From CAMCTV01 sp964420985 (GTDB taxonomy: Bacteria; Bacteroidota; Bacteroidia; Flavobacteriales_D; Sanyastnellaceae), in the NCBI GenBank assembly GCA_964420985.1, contig CAYQUT010000006.1, positions 62,001 through 126,000 on the forward strand: a stretch of DNA of 64,000 nt. The letters run 5' to 3'. The position numbers and the translations under genes are program-made. The notes beneath the pieces are model-generated. The model was given only the letters and a program-made list of their open reading frames with translations, was not told where the DNA came from and searched no databases. Below, piece after piece: positions 51,733-60,247 of the stretch (position 1 is its first letter; every line of letters starts with the position of its first letter).

Positions 51733-52458
51733 ATGTATTTTAGCGCCGTGAAAATACAAAAATTCCTTCCCTTCTTCGCCTTAGTGATTACGCTCATTTT
51801 TGTAATGGGTTGCGGGGACAGTCGTATTCCTTTTTTTAAAAATAAAAAGGAAGGTTTTATTCGATATGAGGTTTCCTTTCCCAATGAATCGGGCTTAATG
51901 GCTCAATTTTATCCAAAGGAGATGATGTTTTATTTTAACGAAAGTGAAGCGCATGCGGTTTTGTCATCCGCGTACAACGTGGTTACAACTGACTTTTTTA
52001 TAGGACAGAAAGATGAGTTTTTCTCTCATTATTTTAAGTCATATGGTGACAAGCAAGTAATACACATGCACCATCAAAATATACATGACTGGTTAAAGCG
52101 TTATCCAGATGTGCGTTTGGAGAAGACCAATGAAAAATTGGAAATTGCTGGGTATATGTGTGAAAAAACCATTGCCCATTTTTTAATGGATAGCTTGCCC
52201 ACTATTGAATTGTACTCAACCAAGGCCTTTGGTCCAAAAGACAACAACTGGTGGAATAAGTTTGAAGGATTGGATGGTGTATTAATGGGATATGAGGTGA
52301 ATTTGTATGGCAAGCGCATGAAATTACGAGCTGCTGAAGTGGTGTTTGAAAAACAAGACCCCTCTGTTTTTGAGCGTCCTGAGGGATATCGTTCGGTAAG
52401 TTTTGATGAAATGGACTCTTCCATGAAGGCCTTGTCAAAAGTTTTTTCAAATTCTTGA
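51733..52458 (+). CDS. Lipoprotein, DUF4412/GLPGLI-like
   Basis: About 241 residues from ATG 51733; a GTG at 51748 is an equally good start and leaves the same signal. The N-terminal signal ends LIFVMGCGDS with a lipobox Cys. The body has the layout of DUF4412/GLPGLI-like proteins (IRYEVSFPNE, a middle segment EKLEIAGYMCEKTIAHF, IELYSTKAFG, then GYEVNLYGKRMKLRA). This similarity is by eye and tentative. It is probably a periplasmic or outer-membrane-anchored protein. The longer frame back to 51556 is antisense to the CtlX gene and not used. Confidence 0.8.
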   Translation: MYFSAVKIQKFLPFFALVITLIFVMGCGDSRIPFFKNKKEGFIRYEVSFPNESGLMAQFYPKEMMFYFNESEAHAVLSSAYNVVTTDFFIGQKDEFFSHYFKSYGDKQVIHMHHQNIHDWLKRYPDVRLEKTNEKLEIAGYMCEKTIAHFLMDSLPTIELYSTKAFGPKDNNWWNKFEGLDGVLMGYEVNLYGKRMKLRAAEVVFEKQDPSVFERPEGYRSVSFDEMDSSMKALSKVFSNS

Positions 52459-52500
52459 TGAACGAATTGTAACTAGTCGGGTACAGCATCAAAAAACAAG

Positions 52501-53313
52501 ATGTTGTACTTGAAAACACTCCAATCCGATAGCCGCTATTTTCAGATCATAGGGCAATCAACTTTTTTATTGGCGGGCATTTTTTTAATGGGATGGTACA
52601 ATCAACTCCCACTTTTTCTATTGGCTATTTTATCGAGTGTTATTTTTCAATCATTGGCCATTTATTTCGGTGTAGCTGAACAAAATAGTTTGCGCAGTGC
52701 ATTGATTACCGGTTTGGGTCTTTCCTTGTTACTAAGGGTCAACCATCCTCTGATGATGGTTACTGCAGCGGCTTTGGCCATTGGGCAGAAGTTTGTTTTT
52801 AAATACAAAGGTTATCATTTTTGGAATCCTGCCAATTTTGGCATTGCAATGATGGCATTGATGACAAATGAAGCATGGATTTCTCCAGCCCAATGGGATC
52901 ATCATTTGTGGTTGGTTGGTTTGATTGCAATCATGGGTTTTTTTGTCTTGAAATCTGCCAAAAGATGGGATACGGCATTGTTTTTTGGTATCACCTTGGG
53001 ATTGCTGTGTTGGGTGCGTTTCTCTTGGTATTTGGGTTGGGATTGGAAGGTATGGTGGCATCAATTCAATATGGGCTCTTTTTGGCTGTATACCATGTTC
53101 ATGATAACGGATCCAATGACTACACCTCAAAGGAAATGGGTGAGACGCTTTTGGGCAGTAGTATTGGGAGGTGTGACTTTTTACCTCCAGCATTTTAAGT
53201 TCATCCCAACAGCGGCTGTATGGTCACTATTGATGCTCACCCCATTTGTTCCATTCATCAATCATTTTTTTCCGGAAAAGAGATGGATTTGGAACAATAT
53301 AAAACGGAAATAA
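52501..53313 (+). CDS. Orphan RnfD/NqrB-like membrane protein
   Basis: A 270-residue protein with about eight membrane helices, related to the RnfD/NqrB membrane subunits of sodium- or proton-coupled oxidoreductases. Family traits: FWNPANFGIAMMAL and YTMFMITDPMTTPQRKWVR. The covalent-flavin SGAT motif of true RnfD/NqrB is not present, and no other rnf or nqr gene is here. It is followed 22 bp later by a DUF2330 gene, a pairing I recall from other bacteria. It probably forms a distinct redox or transport module with that protein. Confidence 0.82.
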   Translation: MLYLKTLQSDSRYFQIIGQSTFLLAGIFLMGWYNQLPLFLLAILSSVIFQSLAIYFGVAEQNSLRSALITGLGLSLLLRVNHPLMMVTAAALAIGQKFVFKYKGYHFWNPANFGIAMMALMTNEAWISPAQWDHHLWLVGLIAIMGFFVLKSAKRWDTALFFGITLGLLCWVRFSWYLGWDWKVWWHQFNMGSFWLYTMFMITDPMTTPQRKWVRRFWAVVLGGVTFYLQHFKFIPTAAVWSLLMLTPFVPFINHFFPEKRWIWNNIKRK

Positions 53314-53335
53314 ATTATCTTAAAAAACAACTGAA

Positions 53336-54853
53336 ATGAAAACGAGAACATTGTTTTTAACTGGATGGCTGATGCTATCCATATTCCAAGCAAAAGCTTT
53401 TTGCGGATTTTACGTAGCCAAGGCAGATGCTACATTATTTAATAATAAGAGTGAGGTGATTTTGGTTCGTGATGGGGAGTATACAGTCATTACCATGGGC
53501 AGTGATTTCAAAGGAGATGTCAAGGATTTTGCGATGGTTGTTCCTGTTCCTGTTGTGTTGTCCAGGCAGGATATTTCTATCGTTGATCGTGGAATATTTG
53601 ATCGATTGGATGCTTATTCTTCTCCGCGACTGGCAGAGTACTATGATACCAACCCATGCCAAAGACCCATGATCGAAGAGAAGGAGTATGCTTACCCTGC
53701 TGTCAGTGATATGGATATGCCTACTAGTAATAGGTCTATCGCTTTGACCAAAAAGGAGTATGGCGTGACCATTGAGGCGCAATACACAGTGGGTGAATAT
53801 GATATTTTGTTGCTATCAGCCACCGAGAGTAATGGACTTAAAAACTGGTTAACCGACAATGGATATAAAATTCCCGCAAAGGCGGAAAGAGTATTGGCGC
53901 CATACATTAAGAGCAACATGAAGTTCTTTGTTGTAAAAGTCAATTTAGAAGAAATGAAGAAAGCCGGATTTGATCAGTTGCGCCCTATCCAAGTGAGATT
54001 CATTCATCCCAAGTTCATGTTGCCCCTGCGTTTGGGAATGGCCAACAGTGCTGGATCACAGGACATGATTGTTTATGCATTTACCCGCACTGGCAGGGTA
54101 GAGTGTACCAATTACCGAACAGTAAAGATGCCAACTGATAAACATGTACCATTGACGGTTAAGCAAGACTTTGGACCATTTTACAAGCGTTTGTTTGATC
54201 ATCAATGGCAAAGGGAGGGCAAGAATGTGGTATTTTTAGAATATGCCTGGAATGTCACTCCCAGCTGGGGAGGAATGAAGTGTGACCCATGTGTTGGTCC
54301 TCCTCCAATCAACCAAGATTTTAGTATGGCCGGTGTGAATTGGTATCAATGGAATGCTCCCTCTAATATTTTCTTCACCCGAATGCATGTTCGATATGAT
54401 GAAGCCCACTTCCCTGCGGATTTGCAGTTTCAGGTAACCCCCAATACTGAGCATTATCAAGCAAGATATGTGGTGATCAATCCAGCTCCGGTATATGATG
54501 GTTTCGGTTGTCCTGAAGGTCAACAATATTTGATGGATTTGCACAATAAGCGTAAGCTAGAATTGGATGAATATTATGCCTTGTGCGGAATGACATACAC
54601 CAATGCGAAACAATATTTATCAGAATACGATCGATATCTTTCTCAAATTCCTGAGGAGTGGAAAGAGCCTACTTATCAGGAATTGCGTGAGGAAGAATTG
54701 AAGAAAGGAGAAATAAATCCAATGATAGCCTTACCCAAGGTGGTGAATGAGGTGATGGAAGATGAATCCAAGAGAGATGGCGCGGTTTATTTCCTAATGT
54801 TGGTGGGATTGGTTGTGCTGGTTGTATGGAAAAGCAACCAGCAGAGAGTTTAA
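53336..54853 (+). CDS. DUF2330 domain-containing protein with C-terminal membrane anchor
   Basis: A 505-residue extracytoplasmic protein: signal peptide (..MLSIFQAKAFCGFYVAKADA), a DUF2330 domain through about residue 340 (LFNNKSEVILVRDGEYTVIT, FAMVVPVPVVLS, NGYKIPAKAERVLAPYI), and a C-terminal membrane helix (YFLMLVGLVVLVVW). The CGFYV start and the conserved CDPC near residue 321 may form disulphides or a redox pair. The function is unknown. Linked to the RnfD-like gene upstream, so a shared membrane-associated function is likely. Confidence 0.9.
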   Translation: MKTRTLFLTGWLMLSIFQAKAFCGFYVAKADATLFNNKSEVILVRDGEYTVITMGSDFKGDVKDFAMVVPVPVVLSRQDISIVDRGIFDRLDAYSSPRLAEYYDTNPCQRPMIEEKEYAYPAVSDMDMPTSNRSIALTKKEYGVTIEAQYTVGEYDILLLSATESNGLKNWLTDNGYKIPAKAERVLAPYIKSNMKFFVVKVNLEEMKKAGFDQLRPIQVRFIHPKFMLPLRLGMANSAGSQDMIVYAFTRTGRVECTNYRTVKMPTDKHVPLTVKQDFGPFYKRLFDHQWQREGKNVVFLEYAWNVTPSWGGMKCDPCVGPPPINQDFSMAGVNWYQWNAPSNIFFTRMHVRYDEAHFPADLQFQVTPNTEHYQARYVVINPAPVYDGFGCPEGQQYLMDLHNKRKLELDEYYALCGMTYTNAKQYLSEYDRYLSQIPEEWKEPTYQELREEELKKGEINPMIALPKVVNEVMEDESKRDGAVYFLMLVGLVVLVVWKSNQQRV

Positions 54854-55494
54854 ATTTTGTTCAAGATGTTAACGAGTTTGCTTGTAGCATTTTGAACGGA
54901 ATATTTCTCATAGGTATGTTGATTGCGAACAAAACCTTTCAGTAGATCTGGATTTGAAATGAGTTGTTGAAGGAAATTCATCAACTCATTTTCATTGTCT
55001 GGATGGATGTTTATACCAAGACCTGATGCCTCGAGGATTTCTTTAGCTTCTGAATCTTCGCATAGTCCAAGAATAGGACGATTTAAACCAATGTATTCAA
55101 ATAATTTACTCGGGATAAATAAGTTTCGATGAAAAGGTGAATTCGATTTTTCCAAAGGCAGGAATAGGAGATCCATGCCTTTGAGTTTCTTCAGTGTTGC
55201 TTCTTTTGATTTGTATCCAGTGATGGAAACAAGATCTTCCAATTTTAAATCCAAGACAGCTTTTTTGTAATAAGGATCAATTTCTCCCCAAAGATGAAAT
55301 TGAATTTGATCGGCTTTCAAGCCAGTTTCTCTTTTGAGTTTTTCTAAGGCTAAAAAAACGGGCATCGGAGATCTCGTGCTGGCATCAATGGATTCAGGTC
55401 GATACGTCCAGACCCAATTTCTGAGCCATTGCCATCCGGAGTGCTTTCTCCTGGGATGGTGTTGGAGTATGCCAGCGTATCCTATCTTAATCAT
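54850..55494 (-). CDS. C-terminal half of a split glycosyltransferase family 4 protein
   Basis: A reading frame of 214 residues from ATG 55494. It contains the nucleotide-sugar-binding domain of GT4 enzymes: IKIGYAGILQ at the start, FHLWGEIDPYY, LVSITGYKSKEATLKKLKG, and the sugar-nucleotide motif SKLFEYIGLNRPILGLCEDS. It lacks the acceptor domain, which is encoded in the frame just upstream. The two frames overlap by 8 bp (ATGATTAA) and together equal one normal GT4 protein. It may be a frameshifted gene, or two subunits translated by coupling. Confidence 0.75.
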   Translation of the reverse strand: MIKIGYAGILQHHPRRKHSGWQWLRNWVWTYRPESIDASTRSPMPVFLALEKLKRETGLKADQIQFHLWGEIDPYYKKAVLDLKLEDLVSITGYKSKEATLKKLKGMDLLFLPLEKSNSPFHRNLFIPSKLFEYIGLNRPILGLCEDSEAKEILEASGLGINIHPDNENELMNFLQQLISNPDLLKGFVRNQHTYEKYSVQNATSKLVNILNKI

Positions 55495-56152
55495 GCTCAA
55501 TCATGTTGTGTATGGTGGATACTTTTTCGGCATTAAAACCATAAAGAGAAATGTAAAGTTGCCGAACTTCTTCATTATTGACAACGACGTGATCAGCTCT
55601 TTTTAACAAGCAGTGTTCCATTTTTTTTGAAAACCACCAGTGCATTTTTGACGGGAATGTATAGGCGTAGCAATCCGTAAAAGGATCTCTGATATCAGCA
55701 ACCCAACTGAGATGGTATTTCTTTTTGAGCCAAAAACCCAAAAGGATGGTAAAGTAAGGACTGCTGGTGGTGTAGACTATTTTGCAGTTGTTCTGAATGC
55801 CAACTTTTGCAATTTTATGGGCATTGAATAAAGGCCAAAGACAATTTCTTTCCCAAAAGAAAGGGTAAAGGAAAAACCAAAATAAACGATACAGTTTGAG
55901 TTTTTGCAAAAGTTCAATCCATCCTTTGAATGAGTAACTTTTTAGCCGATGAATCTTAGCGTTTAGCGATACCGTATGCAAAGCATTTTGATCAATTGGC
56001 TTACCAACAAGATTGGATTCCTGATGACGGATGGTAACGACGATGGGATTGATACCAAATTTGGGAAGTTGATGGACAAATTGTACGCTCCTCCTCACCC
56101 CAGCCCCCCCAATGGGTGGGAATTGATAGGCAATGAAGAGAATGTTTTTCAT
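55487..56152 (-). CDS. N-terminal half of a split glycosyltransferase family 4 protein
   Basis: A 221-residue protein with the acceptor-binding Rossmann domain of GT4 enzymes: NILFIAYQFPPIGGAGVRRS, LPKFGINPIVVT, YTTSSPYFTILLGFWLKKKY, SWVADIRDPFTDCYAYTFPS and the end VSTIHNMIEHD where a complete enzyme would continue into the second domain. It overlaps the deacetylase-like gene upstream by 4 bp (ATGA) and the second half by 8 bp. The linker normally between the domains seems shortened, which argues for a small deletion with frameshift. Confidence 0.75.
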   Translation of the reverse strand: MKNILFIAYQFPPIGGAGVRRSVQFVHQLPKFGINPIVVTIRHQESNLVGKPIDQNALHTVSLNAKIHRLKSYSFKGWIELLQKLKLYRLFWFFLYPFFWERNCLWPLFNAHKIAKVGIQNNCKIVYTTSSPYFTILLGFWLKKKYHLSWVADIRDPFTDCYAYTFPSKMHWWFSKKMEHCLLKRADHVVVNNEEVRQLYISLYGFNAEKVSTIHNMIEHD

Positions 56153-57165
56153 AATTTGTTTTTCAGCATCTCAATGGTGATCAATTGGCCATTGTTGTTT
56201 TTTACCCAATCGATGTAATCTCTCAATGTAGACCAGCTATACAAGTTAAGGCTCTTGGGGTGGTTGAGCCAGAGGACAAAGTCAAAACCATTTTCCCATA
56301 TTTGTTCAGTGAGTGATCTGAAAAGCATCTTACTTGCCCTATCTGCCTTGTCCAGCGAGGCTGTTCGGGGTAGAATTTCTTTTTTTACTTCTAAATTCAT
56401 TGGGGATTGTAAAGAAGCATTTTCATCTTCTTGAGAACTCCATTTGAGCCAACGATAATTCAGGGAAAGATTGGCCTTCTTCCAAAAGTCTAATTCTTTG
56501 GTATAGGCTTGTGAAATGGGAAGCTCTAATATCTTTCCTTTGGTTTGCTCTTTAAAACAACCTGAAATTGGGTCAATGTTCCAATGGCTTTTATTAGGGG
56601 TGTTTTTATGATTGGTAGTGAAATAGCGGCATTCTTTCATGAATCCTGGAAAGACACTGGACTCAATGGTGAATCCTAACTCTTCTATGGTTTGCAGGTA
56701 ATCTTGTGGCTCTTCCACAGCGAGTCCCCCCATCCTAAAAGCGCAAGGAACAATGTGAAATTCGTTTTTGAAAATATCAAGGCATTGCGCCATGGCTATT
56801 TTCATTTTCTCTAATCCATGATTATTCACGAAACCGCCCCAAGAGTAATCAGATTTATTAAATTTCCAGCAATTACCTTCATAGTCCCAAGTACTTGTTA
56901 TCCAATGCGGGTGCCAATGAAATTGTAATTCATGTCCACAAGTAATAAGCCAATTCAATTGGTCTTTGATGCGTTTGTACAGGTCATTGAGATTGTTTCG
57001 TTGCAATGCTTGCAAATAGGCAATATCCACAAAAAATGAAAGAGGAACGGATTGATGGTTGGCGATATCCGTAAGCTTTTGTGTTTTGGTAATAAGGTGC
57101 TCGAGGTCGTTTTGACCATCAAAGAAAATTTCGTAATCAAATGTTAGTACACTCAGCCTTTTCAC
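56149..57165 (-). CDS. Polysaccharide deacetylase-like (NodB-fold) protein
   Basis: About 338 residues from GTG 57165 (RLSVLTFDYEIFFDG at the N-terminus). The pattern FDYEIFF..H, HELQFHWHPHW, FRMGGLAVEE and WLNHPKSL resembles NodB-type carbohydrate esterases, which remove acetyl groups from polysaccharides. The catalytic Asp would be in TFDYE and the metal His pair in HWHPH. A longer frame begins at 57201, but a perfect TATATTTG promoter element lies inside that extension. It is first of a three-frame operon with the split glycosyltransferase, so a role in cell-surface polysaccharide is likely. Confidence 0.72.
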   Translation of the reverse strand: MKRLSVLTFDYEIFFDGQNDLEHLITKTQKLTDIANHQSVPLSFFVDIAYLQALQRNNLNDLYKRIKDQLNWLITCGHELQFHWHPHWITSTWDYEGNCWKFNKSDYSWGGFVNNHGLEKMKIAMAQCLDIFKNEFHIVPCAFRMGGLAVEEPQDYLQTIEELGFTIESSVFPGFMKECRYFTTNHKNTPNKSHWNIDPISGCFKEQTKGKILELPISQAYTKELDFWKKANLSLNYRWLKWSSQEDENASLQSPMNLEVKKEILPRTASLDKADRASKMLFRSLTEQIWENGFDFVLWLNHPKSLNLYSWSTLRDYIDWVKNNNGQLITIEMLKNKL

Positions 57166-57184
57166 AATTCCAGTTAAAGCCTTA

Positions 57185-57192
57185 CAAATATA
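57185..57192 (-). promoter_or_regulatory. -7 element of the deacetylase/glycosyltransferase operon
   Basis: TATATTTG on the minus strand, a perfect TAnnTTTG, 19 bp upstream of GTG 57165. No good TTTG is found at the right upstream distance. Confidence 0.5.
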
Positions 57193-57249
57193 GCACGGCA
57201 ATTAAATTTCAGTTCATTATTGAATTATCTTTAAAATAAAATTAGAAAC

Positions 57250-58167
57250 ATGAATTGGATTATTCTAGGCGTTATCGGCGCAGTATTGTTTTTGGGATTA
57301 AAAACAGTACAACAAGGCAATGTGGCAGTGGTCACTATTTTTGGAAAGTACAGAAGAGTACTTAGACCAGGTTTGAATTTTCTCATTCCATTTATTGAAA
57401 CTGTTTTTAAGCGGGTTTCTACTCAGAATCGTTCTGTAGAGTTGGAATTTCAGGCAGTTACCAATGACCAAGCCAATGTGTATTTTAAATCCATGTTGCT
57501 CTTCAGTGTTCAGGATGCAGAAGAGGAGACCATCAAAAAAGTAGCCTTCAAATTCATTGATGATAAAAGTTTGATGCAGGCCTTGATTAGAACCATTGAG
57601 GGTAATATTCGTTCTTTTGTAGCCACCAAAAAGCAAGCGGAAGTGCTAGGTCTAAGAAGAGAGATCGTCGATCACGTAAAAGAACAAATTGACACCATCA
57701 TTGAACAATGGGGATATCACTTGCATGATTTGCAGATCAATGATATCACCTTTGATGAAATCATTCTCAAGTCGATGAGTCAGGTGGTTGCTTCTAATAA
57801 CTTAAAAGCCGCCGCGGAAAATGAGGGTCAAGCTTTACTGATCACAAAAACCAAATCAGCGGAGGCAGAGGGTAATGCCATAAAAATTGCTGCCCAGGCA
57901 GAACGTGAGGCGGCTCAATTGAGGGGTCAAGGGGTAGCACTTTTCCGTGAAGAGGTGGCGCGAGGCATGCAGAATGCAGCCAAGGAAATGCAAGAGGCCA
58001 ATTTGGATGCCAATATGATCATGTTCTCCATGTGGACAGAAGCCATCAAGAATTTTGCAGAATACGGAAAAGGCAATGTTATATTCTTAGATGGATCAAC
58101 TGAGGGCATGCAAAAGACCATGCGCGAGATGATGGCCATGGGCAAGGTGAGCCAACTGGATAAATAA
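57250..58167 (+). CDS. SPFH/Band 7 family membrane protein
   Basis: A 305-residue stomatin/prohibitin-like protein with one N-terminal membrane helix (WIILGVIGAVLFLGL). The SPFH domain covers about 20-190 (VVTIFGKYRRVLRPGLNFLI, RSVELEFQAVTNDQANVYFK) and an Ala/Glu-rich coiled coil follows (AEAEGNAIKIAAQAEREAAQ). Such proteins form large membrane rings that organise microdomains or control proteases. No NfeD or FtsH gene is adjacent. It is followed by a TTCG-loop terminator. Confidence 0.93.
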   Translation: MNWIILGVIGAVLFLGLKTVQQGNVAVVTIFGKYRRVLRPGLNFLIPFIETVFKRVSTQNRSVELEFQAVTNDQANVYFKSMLLFSVQDAEEETIKKVAFKFIDDKSLMQALIRTIEGNIRSFVATKKQAEVLGLRREIVDHVKEQIDTIIEQWGYHLHDLQINDITFDEIILKSMSQVVASNNLKAAAENEGQALLITKTKSAEAEGNAIKIAAQAEREAAQLRGQGVALFREEVARGMQNAAKEMQEANLDANMIMFSMWTEAIKNFAEYGKGNVIFLDGSTEGMQKTMREMMAMGKVSQLDK

Positions 58168-58192
58168 AAGAATCAAGGTTGTTTTATGGTAC

Positions 58193-58214
58193 AAAAGGGC
58201 TTCGGCCCTTTTTT
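58193..58214 (+). terminator. Rho-independent terminator of the SPFH gene
   Basis: AAAAGGGC-TTCG-GCCCTTTTTT, a UUCG tetraloop hairpin with T-run. It touches the stop codon of the convergent small membrane protein gene. Confidence 0.93.
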
Positions 58215-58629
58215 ATTTTTTACCATCCGCATACCAAGCAGCCAAAGCCATTGGAATGTATGCTAGGGTAAGGTCGGTAATGTTAAACCAAAGAGGAGCA
58301 GGGATAAGTGCCACAGCGCTGATACCACCCAATAAATTGAATACGCCGAAGAAAAGTGCCAATCTTTTTTGATTGCTTTGTGCAATTTTCAAAGCAATGA
58401 ATGTCCCCACTAAAGTCCCCACAGCATGCGCAAGGAAAGGCATGATAAAATGTTTTGGTTTAAACAAGTGAATTCCCGCTTGTAATCCCTCGGCGGTTGT
58501 GACATCAACATTTTCAGGTGGCGCAATAACAGAAGGAGAAAGTGTGATTAGTCCCATGTTGGCGCACATACCTGCGATGATTCCGACAACAACTGCTAAA
58601 ATGGATTTTGGGATTTTTTTATTGTTCAT
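58213..58629 (-). CDS. Small four-helix membrane protein of unknown function
   Basis: A 138-residue protein with about four predicted membrane segments (SILAVVVGIIAGMCANMGLI, FLAHAVGTLVGTFIAL, LALFFGVFNLLGGISAVALI, TLAYIPMALAAWY). A short loop, SPSVIAPPENVDVTTAEGL, probably faces the periplasm. I do not recognise a named family. The overall layout occurs in small Bacteroidota membrane proteins. It lies downstream of the gapdh terminator on the same strand, so it needs its own promoter. Confidence 0.82.
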   Translation of the reverse strand: MNNKKIPKSILAVVVGIIAGMCANMGLITLSPSVIAPPENVDVTTAEGLQAGIHLFKPKHFIMPFLAHAVGTLVGTFIALKIAQSNQKRLALFFGVFNLLGGISAVALIPAPLWFNITDLTLAYIPMALAAWYADGKK

Positions 58630-58640
58630 GGTGTGAATTT

Positions 58641-58673
58641 AGGAAAAAAAAAGGGCCCTAAAAAAGGCCCTTT
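58641..58673 (-). terminator. Rho-independent terminator of the GAPDH gene
   Basis: On the minus strand AAAGGGCC, a short T-rich loop, GGCCCTTT and a further T-run, 18 bp after the stop codon. Confidence 0.88.
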
Positions 58674-58690
58674 AAAAAGTTGAGTAAAAA

Positions 58691-60151
58691 TCAATAGTAC
58701 ATGCTTCGACGAACTTTGGCCACATATTTAGCCAATCGGATTACTTGTTTGGTGTAGCCAAACTCATTGTCGTACCATACATACAAGACGATGCCTTTAC
58801 CATCTTGACTCACGATGGTGGCTTGACTGTCAAAAACACTGCAGCAATCGTTTCCAACGATATCACTGGATACCAATTCCTCACTGATGCTGAAGAAAAT
58901 TTGATTCACCAAATCACCTTCTAATGCAGCTTTTCTTACCATTGCGTTTACTTCATCTACTGTAGTTGGTTTGTCTACGTAGGCATGTATGATGGCCAAT
59001 GAACCATTGGGTGTGGGGACGCGAACGGCGTTTGATGTGAGCTTATTGGCCAAAGTTGGAATTACTTTGGTTACCGCCTTACCAGCGCCTGTTTCCGTAA
59101 TGACCATATTGATAGCGGCACTTCTTCCGCGGCGGCTTTTCTTGTGCATGTTGTCCAATAAGTTTTGATCATTGGTATAGGCATGCACTGTTTCAATATG
59201 TCCTTTATCGATGCTGAAGGAATCGTGAATGGTTTTTAAAATAGGGCAAATGGCGTTGGTTGTGCAAGAAGCGGCAGAGAAAATGGTTTCATTTTCAATG
59301 TCCAAATCTCGGTGATTGATGCCGTAAACAATATTGGGAACTTCTTTGCCAGGAGCAGTGAGTAAAACTTTGCTCACACCTTTTGATTTTAAATGCGCAC
59401 TGAGAGCTTCTCTGTCCTTTAATACCCCAGTATTGTCGATTACCAAAGCATCGTTGATGCCAAACGCAGTATAGTCAATAGCAGATGGATCTTTTGCTCC
59501 AATCATGTACACTCTTTGGCCGTTGATGATCAAACATTTGTTTTCATAGTCTGCGTCTACTGTTCCCTTGAATCTTCCGTGTACAGAATCATTTTCAAAT
59601 AATGCAGCACGTTTTTTTATACTCAAGTCATCATTTTCACGGGTAACAATGGCACGCAAACGCAATTGTTGCCCACTTCCTGCTTGACGGATGAGCTCTC
59701 TTGCTGCAAGACGACCGATACGGCCAAATCCATAAAGAACCACATCGCGCGGTTCCATTTCAGCGCCGGACTCTTCAATGAAGTTTTGTAATTTATCTTC
59801 TAAAAATTCTCTTTGACTTTGATAGTGCTCTCTTGAGTTGGACCATTCATTGGCTAATTTTCCGATGTCAATTTTAGCAGGTGCTAAACTCATGTTGTAC
59901 AATTCGGTAGCCAATTCAGCGGAATCAAATACACTGATGGGTTTTCCTACCACTTCTGCGGCATACTTGTGCAAACGCAGAATTTCAGTGATTCGGGTGT
60001 CCGCCAGGTGATTGCGGAAAAGCACCAGTTCGATAGACTTATCGAACAAAAGTTTTCCAACCATGTGGGCCAATTCAACGGCCGCTCTTTCTTGGTTGAC
60101 ATACACGCTCAGTTCATTGCTGTACGTGTCTTTAGACAAGTTGTTTGACAT
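58691..60151 (-). CDS. Glyceraldehyde-3-phosphate dehydrogenase, long form
   Basis: Oxidises glyceraldehyde-3-phosphate with NAD(P) in glycolysis/gluconeogenesis. The 486-residue protein carries a helical N-terminal extension of about 125 residues before the NAD-binding domain (VVLYGFGRIGRLAARELIR). The active-site Cys is in FSAASCTTNAICP, and HAYTNDQNLLDN, RRGRSAAINMVITETGAGKA and WYDNEFGYTKQVIRLA follow. This long type occurs in Bacteroidota and some proteobacteria, alongside a normal-length GAPDH, and may serve gluconeogenesis. The cofactor preference cannot be read here. It stands alone between the helicase gene and a terminator. Confidence 0.94.
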   Translation of the reverse strand: MSNNLSKDTYSNELSVYVNQERAAVELAHMVGKLLFDKSIELVLFRNHLADTRITEILRLHKYAAEVVGKPISVFDSAELATELYNMSLAPAKIDIGKLANEWSNSREHYQSQREFLEDKLQNFIEESGAEMEPRDVVLYGFGRIGRLAARELIRQAGSGQQLRLRAIVTRENDDLSIKKRAALFENDSVHGRFKGTVDADYENKCLIINGQRVYMIGAKDPSAIDYTAFGINDALVIDNTGVLKDREALSAHLKSKGVSKVLLTAPGKEVPNIVYGINHRDLDIENETIFSAASCTTNAICPILKTIHDSFSIDKGHIETVHAYTNDQNLLDNMHKKSRRGRSAAINMVITETGAGKAVTKVIPTLANKLTSNAVRVPTPNGSLAIIHAYVDKPTTVDEVNAMVRKAALEGDLVNQIFFSISEELVSSDIVGNDCCSVFDSQATIVSQDGKGIVLYVWYDNEFGYTKQVIRLAKYVAKVRRSMYY

Positions 60152-60247
60152 AATAAAAAAATAAAAAATTGAACGTTTTGACCAAAAGGGTTCATTGACT
60201 TTTGGTGGTGCAAAGATAGGTCAATATGATGATGCCTCAGCCTCGGT

